Assembly (NCBI RefSeq): GCF_030272615.1
Contig: NC_081406.1
Span: 183,643,770-183,707,769 of the forward strand
DNA length: 64,000 nt
Reading direction: 5' to 3'
From: Cryptomeria japonica
Taxonomy: Eukaryota; Streptophyta; Pinopsida; Cupressales; Cupressaceae
Each line of letters starts with the position of its first letter. Position 1 is the first letter of the stretch. Positions 11,284-22,417 of this stretch are shown here, piece after piece. The position numbers were made by a program, and so were the translations under genes. The notes beneath the pieces were generated by a model. That model was not told the origin of the DNA. It searched no databases and saw only the letters and a program-made list of their open reading frames with translations.

Positions 11284-12056
11284 AGTGATAAAGATACCAT
11301 CTTTCATTTATTGAATTTGTAGTCCAATGAAGAACTTAATCTCTCCGATAAGTGACATCTCAAATTCCTTCTTCATCTCATCTACAAATGCATCACTCAT
11401 CTTGTCATCTCCACCAAAAATTATGTCATCAACAAATACTTCACAGATCAGAATCTGATCTCCTTCTGACTTTAGATAGATATTGCTATCTTCACTTGTT
11501 CTTTCAAATCCAATCTTCACAAGATGGGAGTGTAAACGTTCATACCATGCTCTAGGTGCTTGCTTTAATCCATACAAGGCTTTATGTAGCCTACACACCA
11601 TATCACTGTCTTCTGATAGAGAAAACCCATTTGGTTGCTCTATATACACTTCCTCTTCAAGTATTTCATTCAGGAATGCAGATTTTACATCCATCTGATA
11701 CACTTTGAATCCCTTGAAGGTTGCATATGCAAAAAGCATTTGAAATCCTTCCTATCTAGCTACTGGAGCAAAGGTTTCTCCATAGTCTTCTCCTTCTTCT
11801 TGAGCATATCCCTTACACACCAGTCTGGCTTTGTTTCTTACCACTATGCCATCTTCATTCATCTTATTTCTGAAAAACCCATTTGGTGCCAATAACATTT
11901 TTATGCTCAGGTCTAGGTACTAAAGACCATGTACCATTCTTTTCTATCTGGTCAAGTTCCTTTTCCATAGCCTTGATCCAGTCTTCATCTTTATGTGCCT
12001 TTTTAAATGTTTTAGGCTCAAATTCAGAGATCATGCAAGAGTTTTCTCTAACCTTT
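11284..12056 (-). pseudogene. pol: Ty1/copia pol, RT N-terminal and catalytic region
   Basis: Reading leftwards, the segment holds the linker and start of RT (WIKAMEKELDQIEKNGTW, then [20 protein letters not shown]), then the open part 11739-11308 with YQMDVKSAFLNEILEEEVYI, RLHKALYGLKQAPRAWYERL and the catalytic FVDDIIFGG (about 11410-11440). These are the standard fingers and palm motifs of copia RT. Damage includes frameshifts near 12055 and at the TKW/VF position near 11880-11900, and TAG within APVAR*EGFQML near 11750. There is also a TAA after FFIGLQIQ at about 11305-11308, where related elements normally have Gln. It is split downstream by the 3.4-kb solo LTR. Confidence 0.9.
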
Positions 12057-12910
12057 CTTCAGAATTCTTGCATCCTTATCTCCTATGATCTGATTTGGAT
12101 CATAATTCAGCTTTACATACCTAGTAATGATCTTAACAGATTCCTCTTTCTTTTCTTCTTCAGCCTCATCTTCATCAGCATCAGCATCTACCAGTGTAGG
12201 AGCACTATTACTAGTACTTGGTTGTTTTGCAACCGGTTCCCGGAAGGTTACAACTGGTTCATCAACCACTTGCTCACTGATGGTTTCCTCAGGTTTCTCA
12301 GAGGTTTCATTAACTCTAACATTGATACTTTCAACAATTCTCTGAGTCCTATTATTAAAACACTTGAGAGCTTTGCTCTGTGTGGAATACCCTAGGAATA
12401 TTCCCTTATCACATTTTTCATCAAACTTGCTTTGGTGTTCACTCCTCTTGATATAAAACTTGCTACCAAACACTCTAAAGTAGCTTACTATAGGAGTCTT
12501 ACCGGTCCAATACTCATAAGGTGTTTTATCCTTACCTTTCTTGATGAATACTTGGTTCATAGTGTAGACTACAATGCTCACCGCTTCTCTCCAAAAAGTG
12601 TGAGCAACTTTTCCTTGAATCAGCATTGTTTTGGTTGCTTCAACTACAGTCTGGTTGTTCCTTTCTGCTAGGCCATTCTGTTGTGGAGTCCAGGGGTAGA
12701 CAGTTGCCTCTTGATGCCATTTTCTTCACAGTACTTATTGAACTCACTACAAGTGAACCCACCTCCTTGATCAGTTCTAAGGCATTTGATTTGGTTACAA
12801 CTTTCTTTTTCAACCAGTGCTCTAAAGGCTTTGAACTTTCTGAAAGCTTCAAACTTGTCTTTCAAGAATGTGACCCACATCATTCTTGAGAAATCATCAG
12901 TAAGAATCAT
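12048..12910 (-). pseudogene. pol: Ty1/copia pol, integrase core and C-terminus
   Basis: The integrase catalytic core is visible as ILTDDFSRMMWVTFLKDKFE, then CLRTDQGGGF carrying the second Asp (the usual GGEF is GGGF), then TPQQNGLAERNN carrying the Glu, read in a shifted frame. A one-base frameshift lies near 12690-12700, between STP and TPQQ. The following frame (12626-12048) contains YEYWTGKTPIVSYFRVFG and FLGYSTQSKALKCFNNRT, the copia-type C-terminal region, then an acidic linker rich in Glu, Asp and Ala. Integrase inserts the cDNA into the genome and makes 5-bp target duplications. A stop at 12914 separates it from the preceding segment. Confidence 0.9.
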
Positions 12911-12913
12911 AAA

Positions 12914-13321
12914 TTACCTATCTCCTTGAACACTCCTAGTTTTCATAGGACCACATAAATCAGTATGCACAAGATCAAGTAAATTTTCTGTTGTGAAAGA
13001 TTTACCTTTGAAGGTTGAGGAAGACATTTTCCCCAATTGACATTCTCTACATAGAGGATTCTCTAGTTTGTTCAGAAAAGGCAATCCTCTAATTGCCTTG
13101 ATCTTACTGGCCTTCACAATATTATCAAAATTTACATGGAAAAGTCTCCTATGCCATATCCAACTGTCATCAAACTTAGTCATTAGACATTGACTGATAT
13201 TTGCATTTAACTGAAATAGGTTACCTTTGGTCTGCATACCGGTGGTCATCAGTTCACCACTCTTTCCTTTTATTTTGCACACTCCATCTTTGAATTCAGA
13301 AGTGAGTCCATTATCATTCAC
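12914..13321 (-). pseudogene. pol: Ty1/copia pol, pre-integrase zinc-binding domain
   Basis: The segment contains the His-His-Cys-Cys zinc-binding module (WHRRLFHVNFDNI, then CRECQLGK) followed by LVHTDLCGPM with the first integrase Asp. It is in the same frame as the upstream segment and is separated from it by TAG at 13324-13322, within LLSVA*VNDNG. Gln is usual at that position, so this is a likely CAG-to-TAG change. It ends at a stop after VQGDR, again in frame with the integrase core. Confidence 0.9.
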
Positions 13322-14227
13322 CTAAGCAACACTCAAAAGTTTATGCCTAATACCTTCTACCCAATACACATTATCAGCACTGCTTTTTCCATTTAGAGAG
13401 ATGGACCCTTTTCCTTTTACCATACAAGGTGCATCATTACCAAATCGGACTAAACCTCCATCATACTCTTCCAAAGATAGAAACTTTCTCCGGTCACCAG
13501 TCATGTGGTGAGAACAACCACTATCAATAATCCATTCATTAGAATTATCAAAGCAGGAGAGAAGAGCCTTCTTGTCGGACACATCTTCCTTGACAGCTAC
13601 AAATACCATGTCTTCACTTTCTTCATCTTCTGATTCATCATCACTGACACCTTCATCAACTGCAACAAGACAATTTCTCCTATTTCCTCCTTTTAACTTT
13701 TTGAACCTCTCTGGTTTGTCCTTATTATCACCATTAGGATAGTTAACAACAATGTGTCTAATCCTATTGCAAGAAAAGCATTTCAAAGGGAGCTTACCTC
13801 TGTATTTATCAGTTCCCTTAGGAAGTTTCTTGGCCAAAAGAGCTTCAAATTCCATAAGGATCTCCTCATCATCAATATCTCTGCTTTGTCTAGGTTCACA
13901 ACTAGTACTAACTTCTTTACCCTTTCTAGATAGTGCAGCAGATGCTTTAAAGGTTGAATTGGTCTTTTGAACATTGCCATCATAACTATTTAGCTTATAA
14001 GCGGTCAACTTAGCAATAATAGAATCAAGTGACACCTTTGTCTTTTCAATAGATCTCAACTCCTGAATAGCGACAACCCTTATTGCATAGACTAGTAATA
14101 AGGTTCTCAAAACTTGGCTAACAATGGTGGAATCATCCATTGTACCTCCTGCACTCTTGATGTGTCTAACAAAAATTTTAATCATTATCCCATATTGTTG
14201 AATGGTCTCTCCTTCAACCATCCGCAT
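13322..14227 (-). pseudogene. gag-pol: Ty1/copia gag C-terminus with zinc knuckle and protease
   Basis: Open for 301 codons from 14227. The gag middle region (VSLDSIIAKLTAYKLNSYDG) is followed by the nucleocapsid knuckle CFSCNRIRHIVVNYP near 13740-13782. The canonical CX2CX4HX4C has lost its last Cys (Tyr here) and its Gly (Arg), so zinc binding is probably impaired. An acidic linker then leads to the aspartic protease WIIDSGCSHHMTGD near 13495-13536, with the catalytic DSG intact. The upstream gag part (14571-14228) lies in another frame because of a one-base loss near 14341. Confidence 0.92.
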
Positions 14228-14571
14228 ATCTTCAAACTTTCCTCTAAGGCTTTCTTCCTTAGCCTGATTTACATGCCCATCACCGCCATAAATAGACTCC
14301 AGAGTATCACATACATCTTTGGGATTGTCTTTTTCTTGAACTCAATAAACTCAACATCAGATAGGCTGTTGATAAGAGCTTCCATGACTTGTCCATTCTC
14401 CTAAATTTCTCTTCTTTGATCATTGGTGAGAGTACCGGTAGGGACAACATAAGTATTCTCAACATAGCTCCAGTGTTGAGCACCCATGCTTTTAATGTAT
14501 ATCTTCATTCTATCCTTCCATATCTTATAGTTATCTCTGTTGAACTTAAGACCTTTCCTCTTCATCATTAG
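14228..14571 (-). pseudogene. gag: Ty1/copia gag N-terminus, stop and frameshift
   Basis: Starting at ATG 14571 the product begins MMKRKGLKFNRDNYKIWKDR, nearly the same as the left copy at 2273. It is interrupted by TAG at 14401-14403, where the left copy reads CAG at the equivalent site. Near 14341 one base is missing compared with the left copy (GAACTCAA against GAACATCAA), which shifts the frame into that of the downstream ORF. It lies 55 bp downstream of the PBS. Confidence 0.9.
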
Positions 14572-14625
14572 GATAGGATCTTTTCCTCAACCAGTTAAGC
14601 TTACAACATAGAGGACCTGGAGGAC

Positions 14626-14637
14626 GCTCTGATACCA
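14626..14637 (-). other. Primer binding site (tRNA-Met type)
   Basis: Minus strand TGGTATCAGAGC, two bases inside the LTR end at 14640. Identical to the PBS at 2331-2342. Confidence 0.9.
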
Positions 14638-14639
14638 AT

Positions 14640-16146
14640 TGATGAATAATGATGAATAGTAAATACTCAACATATACTGAGAGGGGGGGGTGAATCACTA
14701 TAGCCAAAAATTTCCTTTAAACCACTTTGACTGCAAAAACTAAACTAATTGTTAAACAGTATCACCGATCTAAAACAAGGCACTACAGGTAAAACACAGT
14801 ATGACTGTGAAAGACATAAACCAATAACAATTAGATCTTCACCACACCTAACATCTCCTTTCCACTTCGCCCATATGCATAAACAAGTAATACATCAAAA
14901 ATATAAAGACCACTGGATTAGCATGCATTACCACTTAACAAAAAATACTAATCATCACATGAAAAAGTATCACACATAACACACAATTTTTTCACGTGGA
15001 AACCCAATTGGGAAAAACCATGGTGGGGATGAATACCCACAAGTTGTTCTTTGAACTCTTCTGAAATCTGCTCTGTTAGGAGCCTAATCCGGTTAAGGAC
15101 TTTACAATAGGTTCTACTAGGAACCAATCCTGGTAGGGATCACCCGGTTAAGGGATGGCTAAATACCCGGTAAAAGGTTAGAACCCTGTTAAAGGTTACC
15201 TCACAAGAGGATTTGAAGAACTCGTTGATTTGAGTCACCCTGTTAAAGGATTTACACAAAGCCTGTTAAAGCTACCCGGTTAAGGGATTTTCCAACTGCT
15301 AAAATGGTTAGAAGTCAATAGGTAATACACTAATCTGATAACAACACTCAATGCCAATGTAGATCCACTTTAGTTCCTTTGCTTCTGCAATCACACTTTG
15401 CAGGTATCAACACACTTTTTCGGTCTAGCAAAAATCAAGTATCTCTTCACTTGGATACACACATAACATTTGCCAACAACTTCACAATACAAATCATCAT
15501 CGACCTTATAGGAAATAGATAGGTTGGTGGCATAAACCCTAAACCCTAAACATTTAGGTTATCAATACAGTCGGTCCAATCCTGACCATTCAATCACATT
15601 GCATTGAATAAAACAGTCTGGAACAGATCTCAAGATGTTCTCCATCATTCGTTCTTTGTTGCTTCTGGAAGCCGATAACCCATCACGCGCTCTCTACCAT
15701 TTATTGAGACTTTGTACATTCCCGAGGTAGATAGGATCAATCTTCTTCATGCAAGATCCTCAAGGAAATCCTTTAGGCACACAAGGCTGTTGAGGCAACA
15801 TGATCGGATCTCCATTTCAATGCTAACCCATCACAGGATGTCGTTGGTCGAATCACATAGACTTGAAATGCATCAACTGGAAACCCTGAAGCTGTGACTA
15901 CCAACTGGTAGTCATACTAAATGAAACCCTGATACAAAACTTTCCATATACCGGTTCACATTCCAACATACCACTTCACTTGAACCAACATACTGATTCA
16001 CTTTTTCACATATACCGGTTTACATCATCATACCGGTTCTTTTTCTAGTTTGCTTACTTCAATATACCAGTTCATACTACAGCATATTGACATCAATGAC
16101 AACATACAATATCATCATGTCGTCAAACTCTGCACATATGCCAATA
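14640..16146 (-). mobile_element. 5' LTR of the main copia element
   Basis: About 1,507 bp. On the minus strand it starts TATTGGCATATG (the expected TGTTGG changed by one transition) and ends TCATTCATCA before the PBS. It is the same subfamily as 2345-5330. It has the telomere box at 15533-15550 with CCTATAAGG at 15504-15512, ACCGGTT boxes in U3, GTTAAAGG-type repeats downstream, and a G-rich run (CCCCCCCC on plus) near its 3' end. No matching target duplication was found on the far left, as expected if that end of the complex is deleted. Confidence 0.88.
15504..15550 (-). promoter_or_regulatory. Telomere-box plus TATA core of the 5' LTR
   Basis: On the minus strand TTTAGGG repeats (15533-15550) are followed by CCTATAAGG (15504-15512). 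This is the likely transcription start region of the element, by position only. Confidence 0.55.
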
Positions 16147-16664
16147 GGTTTCACATGGTCGGGTGGTATATTGCCTTCTTCCATTGGGATACTCTCCTTG
16201 GTGTTGTGTGTGTGGATTGGAATTCTTCATGAGATTGCACTACACACTTTACGCCTTGATTATGTTCCGAAAAGAGTATGTAGGCAGTCTAGGGACAGAG
16301 TTGTCCCTAGTACTCAGGCGTTCGAAGATGTGGATTAGGATTTGGTTAAGGATGGGTTGTTGTTTTTTGAAGCTCTTTAGTCCTTCAAATTAAAGGGTAT
16401 AGATATACTAATTTAAAGATTAAAATTAATTTAGTGCATACTTAGAAGGAATCTCTTATGGATTTTCTTGACTTCCCAAGGCTTTAGGTCATATTCTGAG
16501 GTGGAACTCAAGCTTGTTTTATATAATTATTTTTATATACTCTTAAGTACGGTGACCTCAGTGCACTCCTAGTAGGGGAGTGTAGTCTTTAGAGAGTGAC
16601 TCAAGACCCAGATAGTCTCGATGAGTCTAAGTCTCTAGCCAGAGCACTTCCTATTCTTTATGAA

Positions 16665-16800
16665 TAGATACCTACCCTATTTGGGTAGATGCCTATCCCG
16701 AACTGGATATATTAAACCCCTTGTCCCATATGGGTAGATGCCTAACCCATATGGTTAGATTCCTATCTTGTTTGGATATATGCCTATCCTATTTAGAAAT
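16665..16800 (+). repeat. Degenerate GGGTAGATGCCTA repeat
   Basis: Units such as GGGTAGATGCCTATCC and GGATATATGCCTATCC recur four to six times at about 25-bp spacing, with CCTACCC/GGGTAG complementarity inside units. Confidence 0.6.
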
Positions 16801-17776
16801 ATGTACCTGAGTATGCGATTGAATCAAACGCAATTAAGAATATGTAATAAGAAAAAAAAAATTAGTCAAAATTTTCAGGTTAAGTTAAGTGGGTCATTAC
16901 ATTAAATGATTAGATAAATATTTATATATGTTCATAATTTGGAATATGTAGTTTATCTTGATAAGATAGTATAATCGATAAATATATTTAAAATTTGGTT
17001 ACATATAGCCAAGCATTGATAAAGATAGAATAAAGGCTTAAATTAGATATTTTCAGATTATTAGTTTTGAGTAAAGAGTTACCTTTTGCAAATAATTATA
17101 TGCATAATGATATATTTGGAAATTAGTTATATTTTTGAGAAAAGTATAAATGTTATTTCATATAATCAATTAATCATGTGGCTAAGTTTTGTTTAGGATT
17201 AGTTATATGTATATGTTTTCATATGTACCTGGGTAATCTCCTTTTTGTTTGTCATTGAACAAATATAATGAAAGCAAATTTGTAGAAATGGTTTACTAGG
17301 TTTGTGAAATAATATGATTTCAGTTAATTGAGCTAATGGATTAATGGAATCAATGTTGATTTGGAACTATTTGATGTATAAGTGTTATTATGGTCTCTTT
17401 GGTAGATTTGAATGAACTCTCTTGTATTTGGCATGATGAGACCTTGCTTTTACTTTTGGATCTTGTCTTTCATTGTGGGGATATTCAGATGTGTGGTTTT
17501 ATGTGTTTGAATTCCAGAGGCTTAGGTAGGGAGTTTGTGGATTCTTTATTGTATAGTCATGCCTTTCTTTTGATGACAATTGTTCAAGTTTTGTATGATT
17601 ATGATGTTGGATGGTGTTTCCTAGCCTACTTTGGATACTTCATGTATGTTATCTTATTCTAGCAAGAGAGCGAAGCCTTGCTATGGTATTTGGGTGTTTT
17701 ACCATCCTATGATATCCGGCTTGATCTTTTGTGTTGCTTGGATTTCCTAGGTGCAATAAAGGGGGAGTGTCTTTCA

Positions 17777-18095
17777 TTGGGGGTCGGGACCCAGAGTGAT
17801 CACCAGGGTAACTCAATGGGATTTTTGTAATCAAGTGAAAATACTAAATAATGAACTTGGGTGGGCAGTTAGTTCACATTAATAAAGATTAAATTGTTTC
17901 CTATCTTATGCTCGGGTGCATGTTTAGGGATGAGGTAAGTAGAGAAGGGCCTGGAATGGCTTCCACCAATTTTGTCCTTTCGAAAGGTTGGTGTGGTCCA
18001 CTAGTGTTTTCATGGGGGTTGGGGGTCGAGAGAGGTCACCAGGGTAACCCAGGAAGGGGGTCGGGACCTAGTGAAGAATCACCAGGGTAACTCAT
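17777..18095 (+). repeat. Three GC-rich motifs, GGGGGTCGGGACC...CACCAGGGTAAC
   Basis: Three copies of a roughly 40-bp GC-rich unit (about 17777, 18010 and 18055) stand out in AT-rich DNA. Each has a GGGGGTCG core, then CACCAGGGTAAC. Confidence 0.65.
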
Positions 18096-18824
18096 GACAA
18101 CCTAGTGATGACACTCTTCCCTATTGCATACCTAGCGGTTCCCTTGGGTTTTTCCCTTCTGTGCATTGCTTGGGCCTATAGAAATTGGTTGTTTTACTTT
18201 TGAGTTCCTATGATCATATTCTTGTGGGTCTCTTGTGAGTGTAGCATTGTGAACCTCGTGCGAGTCACTTGTAACTTCTTGTTTTTCCTTTCATCTCTCG
18301 GGTCTAGCTGATACCTCCTAGCACAGGGGGTGGACTTGATGGTACCACATGGTTGGGTGGAGTGGTCTTCGTACCCATTCAGTTTTGGTTCGTCCAACAA
18401 CATGTTCATGATGGTTCATGGGAAGATTGGAGACTTTCATTATGTACCAAATTTATGTATTCACTCCATTGTTGTACTCGTGGAGATTATATCCTTATGG
18501 ATACCCTGTGATGTAATTGGTGATCTTATGTATATTGTCATGGAAATGTAATTATTGTATTTTGATCCTTGTAAGATAGCGCTATCTTATTTTATGTTAT
18601 TTCTTATGTCTTTTTTTGTTGGTTGATGTTATCCTTGAGTAACATTATTGTTGGGCCTTGAGGACTTTGCTAGTTTATTCTTGAACATATTTTCCTTATC
18701 ATGATGTTTCATGTATCTCAATGCAATTGTATGGTTTAATTTTTAATAACAAAAAAAGAATTATTCTCATTTTCATTATTTTGTTTGTTTAAGTCCTTTA
18801 GGCCTCATAACGGAGCATTACATT

Positions 18825-18836
18825 TGGTATCAGAGC
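18825..18836 (+). other. Primer binding site (tRNA-Met type)
   Basis: TGGTATCAGAGC begins two bases after the LTR end at 18822. It marks a plus-strand element whose internal region is only a short leader before microsatellite DNA. Confidence 0.85.
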
Positions 18837-19106
18837 CCATGTTCAAACATTGGGATCTCTAGATAAGGTTGTGCCCTTAGTCTGGTTGGTCTTTTTGTCG
18901 TATGCTTGGGATTGATGTATAGGACCTTGTAAGTCTTGGGGGGTTTTGTGCTCTATGTCTCTTGCCTGTTCTTTCTGAAGATCCTCATTGAGTATAACGT
19001 GTGTATTCACTTCTTACTCTTACCTTCTTGATGTTAGTGCTTGTTATTTGAGTGCATGTACTTCTGATTGCTTTTAAGGTCCACAATTACTCTTATTATA
19101 GAGGAA
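18837..19106 (+). other. Leader of a truncated plus-strand LTR element
   Basis: Non-coding sequence between the PBS and the microsatellite. No gag is recognisable downstream, so the element is truncated or filled by repeat expansion. Confidence 0.5.
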
Positions 19107-20315
<1,209 letters not shown>

Positions 20316-20560
20316 ATGAGTATATGTATGCATGTGTGTGTGTGTGTGTGCCTGTGTGTGTGTAGATACATATGTGTATACATAAATACATATATATACA
20401 TATGTACATACATACATATACATATATATAGACACACACACACACATATGCATGTATGTGTATGTGTATATACATATATGTATATATATACATTTATACA
20501 CATAGATATATACATACATGTACATATAGATATATGTATGTAGTTGATGTGGCCTATCGA
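20316..20560. repeat. Mixed TG/TA/CATA microsatellite
   Basis: Runs of (TG)n, (CATA)n and (CA)n interspersed over about 240 bp. Confidence 0.93.
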
Positions 20561-20604
20561 CTGGCTTAATTAGTCTAATTAGTAGCTGGCTTAAGTAGCT
20601 GATT

Positions 20605-20746
20605 TATACACACACATACATACATACATGTACATATAGATATATGTATATATACATACATACATACATATGTGTGTGTGTATGCATGGATGCATGTATG
20701 CATACATACATACATATATGTGTGTGTGTGTGCATGCATACATGCA

Positions 20747-20777
<31 letters not shown>

Positions 20778-20836
20778 GTGTGTGTGTGTGTCTATATATA
20801 CATACATATATATATACATATATATATACATATATG

Positions 20837-20870
<34 letters not shown>

Positions 20871-20887
20871 CATATATATATACATAC

Positions 20888-20919
<32 letters not shown>

Positions 20920-21095
20920 GTATATGTATATATATGTATGTATAAATATTTGTATGTATATATATATATGTATAAATATCTATATGTATATAAATATAAA
21001 TATATATGTGTGTGTGTACATGTATATAAATATAAATATGTTTGTTTGTGTGTGTGTGTGTGTACATACATACATAGATATATGTGTGTGTATAC
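20605..21095. repeat. Compound CATA/TG/TA microsatellite
   Basis: About 490 bp of alternating (CATA)n, (TG)n and (TA)n blocks. Long ORFs on both strands here are low-complexity products. Confidence 0.95.
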
Positions 21096-21482
21096 AACAA
21101 TAAAAAAATTTAAAATATCCAATTACAAAATTAAATTACACCTAATTCTAAGTGTTTATCCATATGGGCCCACTCACATTTTTCACTTTAATGTTAGAAG
21201 TGTGTGACCATTTAATTTTATGACCTCTTTTTTATCTCCACCATAGGTCATGTGTAGAGCTTGGCTGTATGAGTTGTTAGGTGTCATTGAGCCCTGAAAA
21301 TTAAAATAAAAGAAGCTTTTTTGGGTTTCATTGAGCCCCAAAAAACAAAACAAAATAAACTTTGAGTCTGACAAGAAAATAATTGATCAAAGTCACAAGA
21401 AAAGGTGAATAAACCTACATATATTCTCCAAAACAACAATGCACGATAAACACATAATATAACATGTGTTTATTCCAAGGGT
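21096..21482. other. Spacer, nothing recognised
   Basis: AT-rich non-coding sequence. TTGAGCCC occurs twice (about 21290 and 21335) in a short imperfect duplication. Confidence 0.4.
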
Positions 21483-21740
21483 GAGATATCAGGGTTTGTA
21501 AGATAAAGACAAACACAAGTACATGAGAAGAGATAAGTAAACTAACATTGATAGATTTCCAAAGATTTGAGATATTAGGGTTTGTAGAATAAAGACAAAC
21601 ACAAGTACATGAGAAAAGATAAGTAAACTGGCATTGATAGATTTCCAAAGATTTGAGATATCAAGGTTTGTAGGATAAAGACAAACACAAGTACATGAGA
21701 AAAGATAAGTAAATTGACATTGATAGATTTCCAAAGATTT
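21483..21740. repeat. 86-bp tandem repeat, three copies
   Basis: GAGATATC/T begins units at 21483, 21569 and 21655, giving a period of exactly 86 bp. Each unit contains GATAAAGACAAACACAAGTA or a near variant. The period is not a multiple of three, so the Cys- and Leu-rich frames on the minus strand are not a real protein repeat. Confidence 0.92.
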
Positions 21741-21852
21741 GAATTAGTAATGTACATGCTAAGTTAGCAAAGGTTCACATGCTAAGTCGCTAAAGGGTCA
21801 ATATATTGTGACAGAATGCAGTCTCATTCAAAGGGGAATTCATTTTAAGAAA

Positions 21853-21863
21853 CTATAAATAGG
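21853..21863 (+). promoter_or_regulatory. TATA box upstream of the small broken ORF
   Basis: CTATAAATAGG lies 80 bp before the ATG at 21933, a normal plant spacing for a transcription start about 30 bp downstream. Confidence 0.55.
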
Positions 21864-21932
21864 TGGGTTATGTTCACAAAAACAACAAAAAGTAGGAAAG
21901 GAATACAAAGTGCATAAGTGCAAATCGCAGGC

Positions 21933-22397
21933 ATGACATCTATATTTGGTGAAAACTATAAGTGTGGTGATGAAAGCACTGAAGATCAGTGCAAAAGGCT
22001 CTTAAAATGTGAGGATAATAAGGTTAGGTAGGCTATTATAATGGTGTTAAAAAGGTGTTATGCCTTTGATAAACATGTACATGATGGAGAGGTGTATAGA
22101 CAATTTTTCACTCCACTGGCCTAAATAGTTGGCTCGAAGGATTGGGCAAGAAAGGTTGGGAGCAAGTTAGTTGTAAAACATAATTGGACCTCTATATTCA
22201 AATCTTTGGATGATATCCAGATGGGAGAGATTTCTAGTTTTCTAAGAGCAATATTTGATTTGAATAGGTAGGGTAAGTAAGAGAAGATGAAGTATGCTTG
22301 GTCCATTTTCAAGTATTGTCTGATGAAGGATGATTTTGGGCCTATTAATGTGTTTCATGTATCTAATCTTGATGTTTTTCCTGATGATGATATGTAA
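21933..22397 (+). pseudogene. Unrecognised 154-codon ORF with five internal stops
   Basis: ATG at 21933 and TAA at 22395-22397 lie in one frame of exactly 155 codons including the terminator. The frame is interrupted by stops after NKVR, after FFTPLA, and by two close together after FDLNR (LNR*GK*EK), yet no frameshift is needed. The product is compositionally normal (MTSIFGENYKCGDESTEDQC; KDWARKVGSKLVVKHNW; EKMKYAWSIFKYC) and ends acidic (VFPDDDM). Reading sense on both sides of each stop suggests a real gene later inactivated, most simply by C-to-T or G-to-A changes. A TATA box lies 80 bp upstream. I do not recognise the family; a retroelement accessory ORF or a captured gene are both possible. 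Confidence 0.45.
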
Positions 22398-22417
22398 TGC
22401 ATCTAGGATTTTGGTGT

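Larger units (their letters stand above)
16147..18822 (+). mobile_element. Large LTR sequence, 5' part lost, ends at CATTACA
   Basis: No coding sequence. The right end AACGGAGCATTACA is followed directly by a PBS, so this is the 3' end of a 5' LTR on the plus strand. Segments match the large LTR at 43028-47278: CACATGG(T)TGGGT appears at about 16152 and 18345 here and at about 46570 there. Two copies of that tail suggest that two LTR remnants are joined (about 16147-16400 and 16400-18822). The left end is cut by the copia complex. Embedded are a degenerate GGGTAGATGCCTATCC array (16665-16800) and a GC-rich triple repeat (17777-18095). Confidence 0.6.

Noticed and set aside
11352-12889. Several plus-strand Ser-rich ORFs of 60-170 codons
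   Set aside because: Antisense shadows of copia integrase and RT.
21415-21757. Apparent Cys/Leu-rich protein repeat on the minus strand
   Set aside because: Comes from an 86-bp DNA tandem repeat; 86 is not divisible by three, so the repeat shifts frame each unit.
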